Positions 1-5,872 of a stretch of 20,185 nt of DNA are shown piece by piece. The translations under genes and the position numbers were made by a program. Numbering within the stretch: position 1 is the stretch's first letter; every line of letters starts with the position of its first letter. Under the pieces are notes generated by a model that ran no database searches, was not told the DNA's origin, and was given only the letters and a program-made list of their open reading frames with translations. This DNA comes from DAOQAU01 sp964640325 (lineage in GTDB: Bacteria > Cyanobacteriota > Vampirovibrionia > Gastranaerophilales > Gastranaerophilaceae), in contig CAZXID010000030.1 in NCBI GenBank assembly GCA_964640325.1, positions 1 through 20,185 of the forward strand. The letters run 5' to 3'.

Positions 1-270
1 ACTCGCCTCTTTTTTATTATTGGAGGGGGACCGAAAAGAGCTTATGAGCATAATAACGAATTAACTGATGGATTTACAAAAAAATACAATATAAAAGAGC
101 TATTATTTTACGAAATTCATTATGATATCTTAGAAGCAATTTCGAGAGAAAAAATCATTAAGCGTTGGAAAAGAGCATAGAAATGGAATTTAATTAAAGA
201 AGTTAATCCTAATTTAATTAATTTGTATGATAATGAAAATGTCTTACAGTTGCCGGTCTTGACATCATGA
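1..270 (+). pseudogene. GIY-YIG endonuclease remnant, 5' truncated, internal stop
   Basis: Frame 1 reads through residues that match the C-terminal half of the small UvrC-like GIY-YIG nuclease family: YEHNNELTDGFTKKYN, then LLFYEIHYDILEAISREK, IIKRWKRA, a stop at 178-180, and then KWNLIKEVNPNLINLYDN. In the family the residue at the stop is commonly Trp, so a single TGG to TAG change explains it. The reading resumes in the same frame up to TGA at 268-270. The N-terminal GIY-YIG motif is not recognisable at the window edge, and the first residues do not fit the family, so the 5' part is missing or scrambled. TAG is used as a normal stop elsewhere in the window (end of the gene at 2975-3580), so recoding is unlikely. 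I read this as a dead copy. Confidence 0.6.
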
Positions 271-440
271 TAAAAGATCCCGCAATTCACTTTGTTCATG
301 CGAGATGACAGTGGGCTATGGGATGATATTTTTATTTTTATTAATGTGCAATATCCCGCATCAAGTAAGAGATGACAAAAATCCGATTTACAACAATCGT
401 TTTTTGTAAATCAGAAAACTCATGTTCCGGGATGACACGG
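250..440. repeat. Cluster of decayed palindromic repeats (ATCCCG...GATGACA type)
   Basis: Two units share the layout ATCCCGC, a short loop, then GAGATGACA: about 274-312 and about 353-379. A partial third unit (GTTCCGGGATGACAC) lies near 424-438. Between them is a perfect 9-bp inverted repeat, GATTTACAA at 385-393 and TTGTAAATC at 404-412. The units resemble the widespread dispersed element whose intact form is a near-palindrome ending in CGGGATGACA. Mismatched arms suggest old copies. No gene is visible between 271 and 471. Confidence 0.55.
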
Positions 441-471
441 CTTTAAGGCTTATTCCTCGCCAAGAGCCACG

Positions 472-1155
472 TCAATTTACAGGTACATCAATGGGTTGGG
501 TTAACATTACATCCAAGACGGTTCCTTTATTTAACTGAACATCCAGACCTTTTCTAAATAAATCAACTAAACTATCGCCTATCAAATAAGCTCCGCCGCC
601 CATTGCTCCGCCTATTGCGCAAACAGGCGCAGTTATAAAAACGGCACCGTTGAAAGAACTTTCTCCGGCATCAATTCCGAATTGAGTTGTGTTTTGGGCT
701 ATTTCAACTGTCTTTTGCCAATTTTTTTGTAAAGCCTCACCATAACCCTTTGTTTCATAAAGTCCGCCATCATCTGTTATTTTAGCCCTGTTGCATACTC
801 CCATCGACAAAGGCAATTGACGTCCGTTTGGTGTTACTACATGGTCAAAATCCATATATAAAACAGCACCCCGGGATAACATTCTTTTTGGGGTTATTTT
901 GCCGATGCTACCTCTGATTATTGACCCTGCCGGAAGGACGACGCCTGTCGGCGATTTTTGATCTTCAAGAAGCATAGCATTAAAAGCATCTCCCTGATTA
1001 CCAATTTGCGTATACAAAGCTTCCATCAATTCTACCTTTAGCTTAGTACCTGCCGGAATTCTTTTTGTTTTTGCATCCGCCTTGAAAGGTGCTGCAAAAA
1101 CAGAATTAAATCCAAAAGCAACTGACAACAACAATATTAAAATCTTTATTTTCAT
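472..1155 (-). CDS. Secreted protein of unknown function with Sec signal peptide
   Basis: This is a 227-residue protein I do not recognise by name. Residues 1-21 form a clear Sec signal (MKIK, a hydrophobic run, then VFA before APF). The mature part starts with a short polar stretch and IPAGTKLKVEL. It then has VVLPAGSIIRGSIGKI, a pattern of short beta strands like those in VirB10/TrbI-type or OmpA-associated beta domains; this is only a resemblance. Residues about 165-200 are glycine- and alanine-rich (APVCAIGGAMGGGAYLIG) and could form a membrane hairpin. The C-terminus returns to beta-like LNKGTVLDVMLTQPIDVPV. Two cysteines are present in the mature part. The start is set by GGAGGAGAG 7 nt upstream. 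It probably has its own transcript, since a hairpin lies just upstream at 1221-1266. Confidence 0.7.
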   Translation of the reverse strand: MKIKILILLLSVAFGFNSVFAAPFKADAKTKRIPAGTKLKVELMEALYTQIGNQGDAFNAMLLEDQKSPTGVVLPAGSIIRGSIGKITPKRMLSRGAVLYMDFDHVVTPNGRQLPLSMGVCNRAKITDDGGLYETKGYGEALQKNWQKTVEIAQNTTQFGIDAGESSFNGAVFITAPVCAIGGAMGGGAYLIGDSLVDLFRKGLDVQLNKGTVLDVMLTQPIDVPVN

Positions 1156-1220
1156 AATTTTCTCTCCTCCGCTATATCTATAATTGTAATTCTAATTTTA
1201 AAAAATGCAACTTTTACACA

Positions 1221-1266
1221 AATAATCGGGCGAAGATTTCATAAATGAAATCTTCGCCCGATTATT
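1221..1266 (-). terminator. Long perfect hairpin, likely terminator of the 1278-2207 gene
   Basis: Two 21-base arms (1221-1241 and 1246-1266) pair perfectly around the 4-base loop TAAA. The stem holds a GC core CGGGCGAAG flanked by A/T. It follows the stop of the minus-strand gene at 1278 by about 11 bases. On the minus strand it is followed by ATTATTTGTGT, a weak T tract, so termination is likely but not textbook. It separates this gene from the secreted-protein gene downstream. Confidence 0.75.
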
Positions 1267-1277
1267 AAATATTTATT

Positions 1278-2207
1278 CTAGGCCAATCCTGCTGTCATTG
1301 CCATAAAATCTCTTTCCGCATAAGGTAATTGATAATTATTACCTAACAAATATGGGTTAAAACCTTGATTATATCCGTTATAAGCAAGCCCTGGCATTTG
1401 ATTTTGCATACCTGTTGCAAAAGGATTATTTACACCAAATGCGCTTGTCTGTGGCTGTACTTGTTGCTGAATCTGAGCTTGTGGGACTGCTTCAAAAGGA
1501 TTAATCCCTGTTCCGGTCATTGAAGGATCTAAGCCGTTTTGATTATTTAATCCCATTACAGGATTTGTTTGCTGTCCCTGAGGCTGCAATCCCTGTTGAG
1601 AATTTACATTAACCTTTTCAGCGGCTTCTTTTTGTTTTTCTGTAAAGCTTTTTCCGACAACTTTACCTGCAAGCCATCCTCCAATTAACCCGCCAACCAT
1701 TGCACCTACAAATGGTATTGGAATCAATGCTTGACCGACTGCAGCGCCTGCGGCAAATCCACCTATTTTTACAGCAGCTTTACCTATTTCTTTAACTCCT
1801 GTACCAACGCCGCCTTTTGAAAAGGCTCTTACTATATTTGGTAATTCCATTGCCACCATAATGATATTACCGATTAAAGGCATTCTTTTGCCAAGGACTT
1901 TAAGAGGTGATGCTGCTTTTGCCCAAAAGCCAGTTGCAGATTTCCCTGCAGCTGCAAAATCTCCGGGGATGGTTTTTATTGCAGTCCAGGTACTTTTCCA
2001 AAAACTTGTTCCAACTGCCGGTTTTGCAGCACTATATGCCGTTTTTATATTTCTAGCCAAATTATTGTAACCTTCAGCTTTTACTGCTTTTGACAAACTT
2101 GAAGAAAAAACATCTCCTGACGTTCCAAATGTAAAGTGAAGATATTCAGACCCTAAACGCCTTACCCCTTTCCACAAAGGTGTAATATAATTAGCAAGTA
2201 TTTTCAT
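1278..2207 (-). CDS. Glycine-zipper protein with Q/N/P-rich C-terminal tail, unknown function
   Basis: This 309-residue protein matches no family I can name. Three parts are visible. Residues 1-105 are basic and aromatic (ITPLWKGVRRLGSEYLHF, several FW and GFW pairs). Residues 110-186 hold two hydrophobic segments; the second (148-185) is a dense glycine zipper, GGFAAGAAVGQALIPIPFVG followed by AMVGGLIGGWLAGKVVG. Residues 200-296 are low complexity, rich in Q, N, P and G, with two NPF triplets (236-238, 261-263) and runs such as QIQQQVQPQ. The last residues are AERDFMAMTAGLA. No cleavable signal peptide is obvious. The zipper suggests membrane insertion or oligomerisation, as in small pore-like or DUF-type zipper proteins; that is inference. 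The ribosome site GGAGG lies 4 nt before the ATG. Confidence 0.7.
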   Translation of the reverse strand: MKILANYITPLWKGVRRLGSEYLHFTFGTSGDVFSSSLSKAVKAEGYNNLARNIKTAYSAAKPAVGTSFWKSTWTAIKTIPGDFAAAGKSATGFWAKAASPLKVLGKRMPLIGNIIMVAMELPNIVRAFSKGGVGTGVKEIGKAAVKIGGFAAGAAVGQALIPIPFVGAMVGGLIGGWLAGKVVGKSFTEKQKEAAEKVNVNSQQGLQPQGQQTNPVMGLNNQNGLDPSMTGTGINPFEAVPQAQIQQQVQPQTSAFGVNNPFATGMQNQMPGLAYNGYNQGFNPYLLGNNYQLPYAERDFMAMTAGLA

Positions 2208-2452
2208 ATAACCTCCAAAAATAAGACCTAACCTTATATAAATAAACGTTTTTTGATTTTAAAAATTTACCTTAGATCCGTTTTACTTATGAAACTATGC
2301 CCAAAAGGCTTGTTAAAAGAGCCTTTCAGTTCTTTACATTTTGTTACAATAAGCCCTTTGTTAAATTTTGTAATGAAAAAATTACCCGTTATTAGGGGTT
2401 TTAATTTTATGATTATATAATTGTAGATAGATACTATTTTTAAGAGGAAAAT

Positions 2453-2932
2453 ATGACAATTGCAGTATATCCGGGAAGCTTTGATCCGATTACTAACGGG
2501 CATCTAGATGTTTTAAAAACCGCGTCTGAAATATTTGACAAAGTTATTATTGCCGTTTCAAAAAATAGTGAAAAAAAATCCCTGCTTACCTTTGAAGAAA
2601 GGATAAATTTGATTAAACAAAATATAAATGATTTAGAAAATGTAGAGGTGGATTTTTTTGAAGGATTGACGGTAGAATATGCAAAATTAAAGGGTGCTAA
2701 AGTCATTATAAGAGGACTGAGGGCGGTTTCGGATTTTGAATTCGAGCTGCAACTTTCACAAACAAACCGTTCACTTGCAGGCCAAATTAAGACGGTGTTT
2801 TTGACCACAAGGCCCAAGTATAACTTTATTTCTTCAAGTACGGTTAAAGAAATTGCCAGAATGCAAGGCGATATTTCAAAATTTGTCCCTGAATCAGTTG
2901 AAAAATTTTTAAAAATGAAATTTGCCAAATAA
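2453..2932 (+). CDS. coaD: Phosphopantetheine adenylyltransferase (CoaD)
   Basis: CoaD transfers AMP from ATP to 4'-phosphopantetheine, giving dephospho-CoA, the penultimate step of coenzyme A synthesis, in the cytoplasm. The 159-residue length is standard for bacterial CoaD. The nucleotidyltransferase signature PGSFDPITNGHL is at residues 7-18 (T/H-x-G-H type, TNGH at 14-17). RGLRAVSDFEFE begins at residue 87 and the late ATP-loop ISSSTVKE at 126. The start follows AAGAGGAAAAT. The next gene (DivIVA-like) begins 42 nt downstream on the same strand and they share the hairpin at 3581-3643. The 245 nt upstream (2208-2452) hold an A/T-rich leader with TATAAT at 2416-2421 but no good -35 that I can see. 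Confidence 0.96.
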   Translation: MTIAVYPGSFDPITNGHLDVLKTASEIFDKVIIAVSKNSEKKSLLTFEERINLIKQNINDLENVEVDFFEGLTVEYAKLKGAKVIIRGLRAVSDFEFELQLSQTNRSLAGQIKTVFLTTRPKYNFISSSTVKEIARMQGDISKFVPESVEKFLKMKFAK

Positions 2933-2974
2933 AATTTATTGTTATAGAATATAATAAGAAAGGTATCGTTTACT

Positions 2975-3580
2975 ATGAACATGCAACAAAGCGGGATATA
3001 TGAACTCTTAAAATTACTTGAAATCGTTCTGGAAAAAAGCTTTCCGATTTTACCAAATTATTTGGTTGCGATTAAAGTTAAAGAGGTTGAATCTTTAATA
3101 GACAGAATTTATGCTTCTTTACCGACAGAAGTCCAAGAAGCTCGCGCATTTCTTAGGCGCAGAGAAGAACTTCAAATAGAAGCGCAACAAAAAGCTGAAA
3201 AAATAATTATTGATGCTCAAAATGAAGCCAGCAGGCTTTTAAGTGAATCCGATGTGCTCAGAGCAGTACAAAGAGAAGCTGAAAAAATCAAAGAACAGGT
3301 TATATCTGAATGTGAGGACATCAAAAGAAAAGCTCTTTCTGATGCCGAAAATATGCGGGTTATAGCAACCGATGAAGCTATTAGAATCAGAGAAGGCGCC
3401 GAACTTTATGCAGAACAAGTGCTTACAAATATTGAACATGATCTTATTCAGCTTCAACAAGTTGTTAAAAACGGACAGGTTTATATGGAAAAACTTCGCT
3501 CTGAATCAGTAAAAAACTTTGATACACTAAAAGATAATTATCCGACAACTCAATCTGTAGAAGATTTTAAAATAAACTAG
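2975..3580 (+). CDS. DivIVA / Cdv3-like coiled-coil protein
   Basis: This 201-residue protein begins with a short apolar, mostly helical head (about residues 5-50; LLKLLEIVLEKSFPILPNYL), then continues as a long charged coiled coil from about 60 to 185, full of heptad-like EAQQKAEKII and EAEKIKEQVI repeats. It has no signal peptide. That layout fits DivIVA-type or ATP-synthase-b-like coiled-coil proteins. In Cyanobacteria I recall the cell-division factor Cdv3, a DivIVA relative, encoded next to coaD, so this is likely its counterpart; a role in division-site or cell-shape organisation is inference. The ribosome site AAGAAAGG is 11 nt upstream of the first ATG, rather long; a second in-frame ATG is two codons later. 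Confidence 0.65.
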   Translation: MNMQQSGIYELLKLLEIVLEKSFPILPNYLVAIKVKEVESLIDRIYASLPTEVQEARAFLRRREELQIEAQQKAEKIIIDAQNEASRLLSESDVLRAVQREAEKIKEQVISECEDIKRKALSDAENMRVIATDEAIRIREGAELYAEQVLTNIEHDLIQLQQVVKNGQVYMEKLRSESVKNFDTLKDNYPTTQSVEDFKIN

Positions 3581-3643
3581 ATTAAAAATAAAAAAAAGCG
3601 GGATTGCAAATACAAAGCAATCCCGCTTTTTTTTATTTTTAAT
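3581..3643. terminator. 27-bp perfect bidirectional terminator
   Basis: Arms 3581-3607 and 3617-3643 pair perfectly over 27 bases around a 9-base loop. The GC core is GCGGGATTGC, flanked by an A run on the left and a T run on the right, so it is a good rho-independent terminator in both directions. It ends the coaD transcript (plus) and the secreted repeat protein transcript (minus). On the minus strand it overlaps the stop codon and the last sense codon of the 3639-4430 gene. Confidence 0.9.
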
Positions 3644-4430
3644 CTAATATAGTAACGCCGGTTTGAGAGCCGTAATTATTAAATCTGTCGTAATATCCGT
3701 GATTTGTCCTATAACCATTGTAATAGCCGTAGCCAGGACTGCCAAGCGAAGCATAATTGTTGTAGGGCGTAGTATAATAAGAATCCAATGGAGGAGTAAA
3801 CCCTGTCATTGAGCCATTGCCACCAAGGAGCATGCCCCCAAGGCTTCCTAATACCCCCCTCCATCCGCCTTGGGTGCCGGTAAGCGGTGTAGAATAATAA
3901 GTTGGTGAATATTGATTTGAATTGTAGTTTCCTGCTAATGTTTTAAGTGTTTCGTACCTCGTTGTTATATCTCCGCTTTGTACTGCTCCCAGAACCTGCT
4001 GTTCAAGCCTTTCAATTCTGGTTTGACTATTATCTGTGTTAAAATTACGACCAAAAATATTTATTTCCATTTTAGTTAAAATATTCTTTGAAATATTCGG
4101 GTATTCTACAGATTGATTATAATTTGCAACAATATTATCGACCCTTTGTGAAAGCGATAAATTTAAATATGTTTTGTTAAATATTTTTTTTTCTATCCTT
4201 GAAAGTCTTATCAATACGTCTTGATATGCAAAATTCTTTCCGTAAAGTGAATTTTCAATTTGAGTAATTTTTTGATAATCCGCATTATTCATTTGATTAT
4301 AATTTCTGAGTGCAAAAGCATTATTTGCATTCATTCCCAACGGCTGGAGCGGAGGAAAGTATGTTACATCACAAAATCCCAAATCTGCGCTAAAAAGGTA
4401 AAACACAAGTAAAATTACCGCACGCTTCAT
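3639..4430 (-). CDS. Secreted protein with four short helical repeats, unknown function
   Basis: The 263-residue protein starts with a signal peptide (MKRAVILLVFYLFSADLGFC). Residues about 55-163 contain four copies of a roughly 22-45 residue module with the pattern I/L-E-x-x-I/V/L-F/Y/L-G/N-K/R-x-F/Y, then about 8 residues, then R-I/L/V-x-x-I/L-E. Copies begin near 58 (IENSLYGKNF), 79 (IEKKIFNKTY), 121 (MEINIFGRNF) and 142 (LEQQVLGAVQ). The C-terminal 100 residues are low complexity in G, Y, N and S, with a GGWRGVLGSLGGMLLGG patch. I recall similar repeats in secreted proteins of the cyanobacterial side of the tree but cannot name a function. The ribosome site GAAGGAGAGG is just upstream. 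The 47-residue gene at 4519-4662 lies 88 nt upstream on the same strand. Confidence 0.7.
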   Translation of the reverse strand: MKRAVILLVFYLFSADLGFCDVTYFPPLQPLGMNANNAFALRNYNQMNNADYQKITQIENSLYGKNFAYQDVLIRLSRIEKKIFNKTYLNLSLSQRVDNIVANYNQSVEYPNISKNILTKMEINIFGRNFNTDNSQTRIERLEQQVLGAVQSGDITTRYETLKTLAGNYNSNQYSPTYYSTPLTGTQGGWRGVLGSLGGMLLGGNGSMTGFTPPLDSYYTTPYNNYASLGSPGYGYYNGYRTNHGYYDRFNNYGSQTGVTILD

Positions 4431-4518
4431 TTCCCTCTCCTTCTAACTTTAACACCTAAGCATAGAATGAAAAATTTTTTTTTACATTATGCTTATGGAC
4501 AAGTCTTGAGGAGTATAT

Positions 4519-4662
4519 TTAAGGGATTATAAATAATATTGCAGATAAAAAACAAATTGAAATAGAACTCAACAAAAACCAAGCATGGATTATGGGATGC
4601 TGTTCATTCCATAATTTTCTTATATTAAAGGTTTCCTGTGCAAAAGAATCATTTACTTGCAT
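4519..4662 (-). CDS. Small single-pass membrane protein, 47 residues
   Basis: A short reading frame begins with ATG at 4662-4660, preceded by a near-ideal ribosome site AAAAGGAGG at 5 nt spacing, and ends with TAA at 4521-4519. The N-terminal 23 residues are polar (MQVNDSFAQETFNIRKLWNE). The rest, residues 24-46, is one hydrophobic helix (IIHAWFLLSSISICFLSAIL) ending in IIP. Basic residues lie on the N-terminal side (R15, K16), which would place the N-terminus in the cytoplasm by the positive-inside rule. It fills most of an otherwise empty 460-bp gap. No family is recognised. The strong ribosome site and composition make it a probable real gene. Confidence 0.65.
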   Translation of the reverse strand: MQVNDSFAQETFNIRKLWNEQHPIIHAWFLLSSISICFLSAILFIIP

Positions 4663-4826
4663 GTTAGCCTCCTTTTAGAATTTTGCGCATCCTCTTATTC
4701 TATTGTGTTTATTATTAAAAAATGAACATCACCTAATCGGTCGATTTTAAGTATAATTTTAAGGCTGAAAGAATTTATTTTTTTATAAAACCTGTTTAGA
4801 TTTGTAAATTTAAACACTCATTTTGT

Positions 4827-4855
4827 TTGTGCTTTTTTGTCATTAAGCCTATAAT
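4827..4855 (+). promoter_or_regulatory. Sigma-70-type promoter for the 4891-5118 gene
   Basis: TTGTGC at 4827-4832 and TATAAT at 4850-4855 are separated by 17 nt. The -10 is a consensus match and the -35 is partial. The predicted start of transcription near 4862 would give a leader of about 29 nt containing GAGGAG. Confidence 0.5.
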
Positions 4856-4890
4856 TATTCTGTTAGATATCGTTGAGGAGATTTTTTTAA

Positions 4891-5118
4891 ATGAAAGTAA
4901 TGTTAAACTGTTGCCCCAGACCATCTGTTTATCCTTTGTTCAGAGGCGAAGATAAAAAAGCTGAAACAGCTGTTGCCACACAAATACCTGCCGCTACTGA
5001 GCAACCCAAAACAGATACGGTACAAATAACAGCAAAATCAACAGAAACACAGCCTGAAGCTCAGCCTAAAACTAATGAGGAGCCTAAAAAATGTGAAGGA
5101 CCTGATTGTAAAAAATAA
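4891..5118 (+). CDS. Small disordered cysteine-containing protein, unknown function
   Basis: This 75-residue protein resembles nothing I know. It starts MKVMLNCCPRPSVYPLF, with a Cys-Cys pair at 7-8, and ends KKCEGPDCKK, with two more cysteines four residues apart. In between is a polar linker rich in T, E, Q, P and K (QIPAATEQPKTDTVQITAKS), most likely disordered. There is no signal peptide. The four cysteines at the two ends could bind a metal or a disulfide partner, or allow attachment; this is inference. It has its own promoter (4827-4855), ribosome site GAGGAG about 10 nt before the ATG, and a strong hairpin terminator (5132-5168), so it looks like a monocistronic gene under its own control. 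Confidence 0.65.
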   Translation: MKVMLNCCPRPSVYPLFRGEDKKAETAVATQIPAATEQPKTDTVQITAKSTETQPEAQPKTNEEPKKCEGPDCKK

Positions 5119-5131
5119 GCCTTAATGCAAT

Positions 5132-5168
5132 AAAAGGGGCGGATTTCTTTTGGAAATCCGCCCCTTTT
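5132..5168 (+). terminator. Rho-independent terminator
   Basis: Arms 5132-5147 and 5153-5168 (AAAAGGGGCGGATTTC and its complement) pair perfectly over 16 bases around a 5-base loop, followed by further T. It lies 14 nt after the stop of the 75-residue gene. Confidence 0.9.
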
Positions 5169-5270
5169 TGATCCGACTTTTTATCTCTTTTTGTAAATTT
5201 TTTGTAACATTTTCTTTTAATGCCTTAAGTTTACCTGAAAACAGCCGATAAATTAATCATAAGGAATGGA

Positions 5271-5292
5271 TTACGAAAAAGTTACGAAAAAG
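5271..5292 (+). repeat. Tandem 11-bp direct repeat in a leader
   Basis: TTACGAAAAAG occurs twice, exactly adjacent (5271-5281, 5282-5292), 18 nt before the ATG at 5310. It may be a recent slippage duplication or a paired binding site in the leader of the downstream gene. Confidence 0.6.
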
Positions 5293-5309
5293 GGATAAGG
5301 GATATCGTC

Positions 5310-5819
5310 ATGAGTCTTAATGTATCTTACAACAATAGCATTAATAGAGGAATAGATTCAAAAGTTCTTAGAGAAGTTACTCAAGAAATCTTCAAAAGAG
5401 CGGAATCTAAATCTTCTGAGTTGTCAAATTTAGACTTCGGTAAGTTTAAAAAGGCAGATTTGGGATTGGATCTTTACAGCGGCAAGGTTGATGCTTCAAC
5501 AGCCCGTGAAATTTCAATGGCAAGTTCAGGAATGCAAGTTTCTTTAAGCGAAACAGCACTCAAAAGCCTTCAATTTTTAAACGGTGAAGCATCAAAATCA
5601 ATTTTTAAAAATGTTGAAGGTAGGATAGCCCTTCCTTCTTCAGAAGAAGCAAATAAAGCAAAAAGCCTCTATACAGTACCAAAATTCACAGAATTAGTTA
5701 AACCTGCAACTGATTTAAAAGACAAAGACAAAGGTAATTCAAACCCTTTCTATAAAGGAGAATTACTAAAATCAGAGAAAAAAGAAACTGAAGAAAAAAT
5801 TGCTAATATATTTGCTTAA
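5310..5819 (+). CDS. Soluble protein of unknown function
   Basis: The 169-residue product has no signal peptide or membrane helix and no motif I can name. Its N-terminus (MSLNVSYNNSINRGIDSKVL) leads into predicted helices up to about residue 100 (VLREVTQEIFKRAESKSSEL; SETALKSLQFLNGEASKSIF). The C-terminal third is charged and probably flexible (ATDLKDKDKGNSNPFYKGEL, then a KSEKKETEEK run). Serine and lysine are abundant. The start has a weak ribosome site AAGGGAT about 6 nt upstream. It stands alone between the hairpins at 5132-5168 and 5829-5869, and its leader carries the 11-bp tandem duplication. The reading frame composition matches its neighbours. Confidence 0.65.
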   Translation: MSLNVSYNNSINRGIDSKVLREVTQEIFKRAESKSSELSNLDFGKFKKADLGLDLYSGKVDASTAREISMASSGMQVSLSETALKSLQFLNGEASKSIFKNVEGRIALPSSEEANKAKSLYTVPKFTELVKPATDLKDKDKGNSNPFYKGELLKSEKKETEEKIANIFA

Positions 5820-5828
5820 ATTATATTA

Positions 5829-5869
5829 AAAAGCAGTGCGGTCTTGCAAAGCAAAACCGCACTGCTTTT
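5829..5869. terminator. Bidirectional terminator between convergent genes
   Basis: Arms 5829-5847 and 5851-5869 pair over 19 bases with one mismatch around an AAA loop. The GC core GCAGTGCGG has A on the left and T on the right. It serves the 5310-5819 gene (plus) and ricT (minus, stop at 5873). Confidence 0.85.
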
Positions 5870-5872
5870 ATA

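Noticed and set aside
250..440. CRISPR array from the repeated ATCCCG / GATGACA units
   Set aside because: Units differ in sequence and spacing, there are no uniform spacers, and no cas genes are present.
2304..2326. Hairpin AAAGGCT / AGCCTTT upstream of coaD
   Set aside because: Only 7 bp with a 9-base loop, no T tract on either strand, and no gene ending next to it.
2289..2423. Small plus-strand frame MKLCPKGLL... upstream of coaD
   Set aside because: No ribosome site, odd composition, and it runs through probable control DNA of two genes.
2440..2982. Long minus-strand open frame (180 codons) opposite coaD
   Set aside because: It lies antisense to a clear coaD with all motifs; the translation is Phe/Ser/Leu-rich, as expected from the complement of A/T-rich coding DNA, and has no ribosome site.
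4457..4495. Inverted repeat TAAGCATA / TATGCTTA before the secreted repeat-protein gene
   Set aside because: Eight bases with a 23-base A/T loop is within chance for such A/T-rich DNA; no further support.
5266..5298. Ten-codon leader peptide (MDYEKVTKKG) before the 5310 gene
   Set aside because: It is made mostly of the tandem 11-bp repeat and AAGGA directly touches the ATG, so initiation is unlikely; no regulatory codon run is present.
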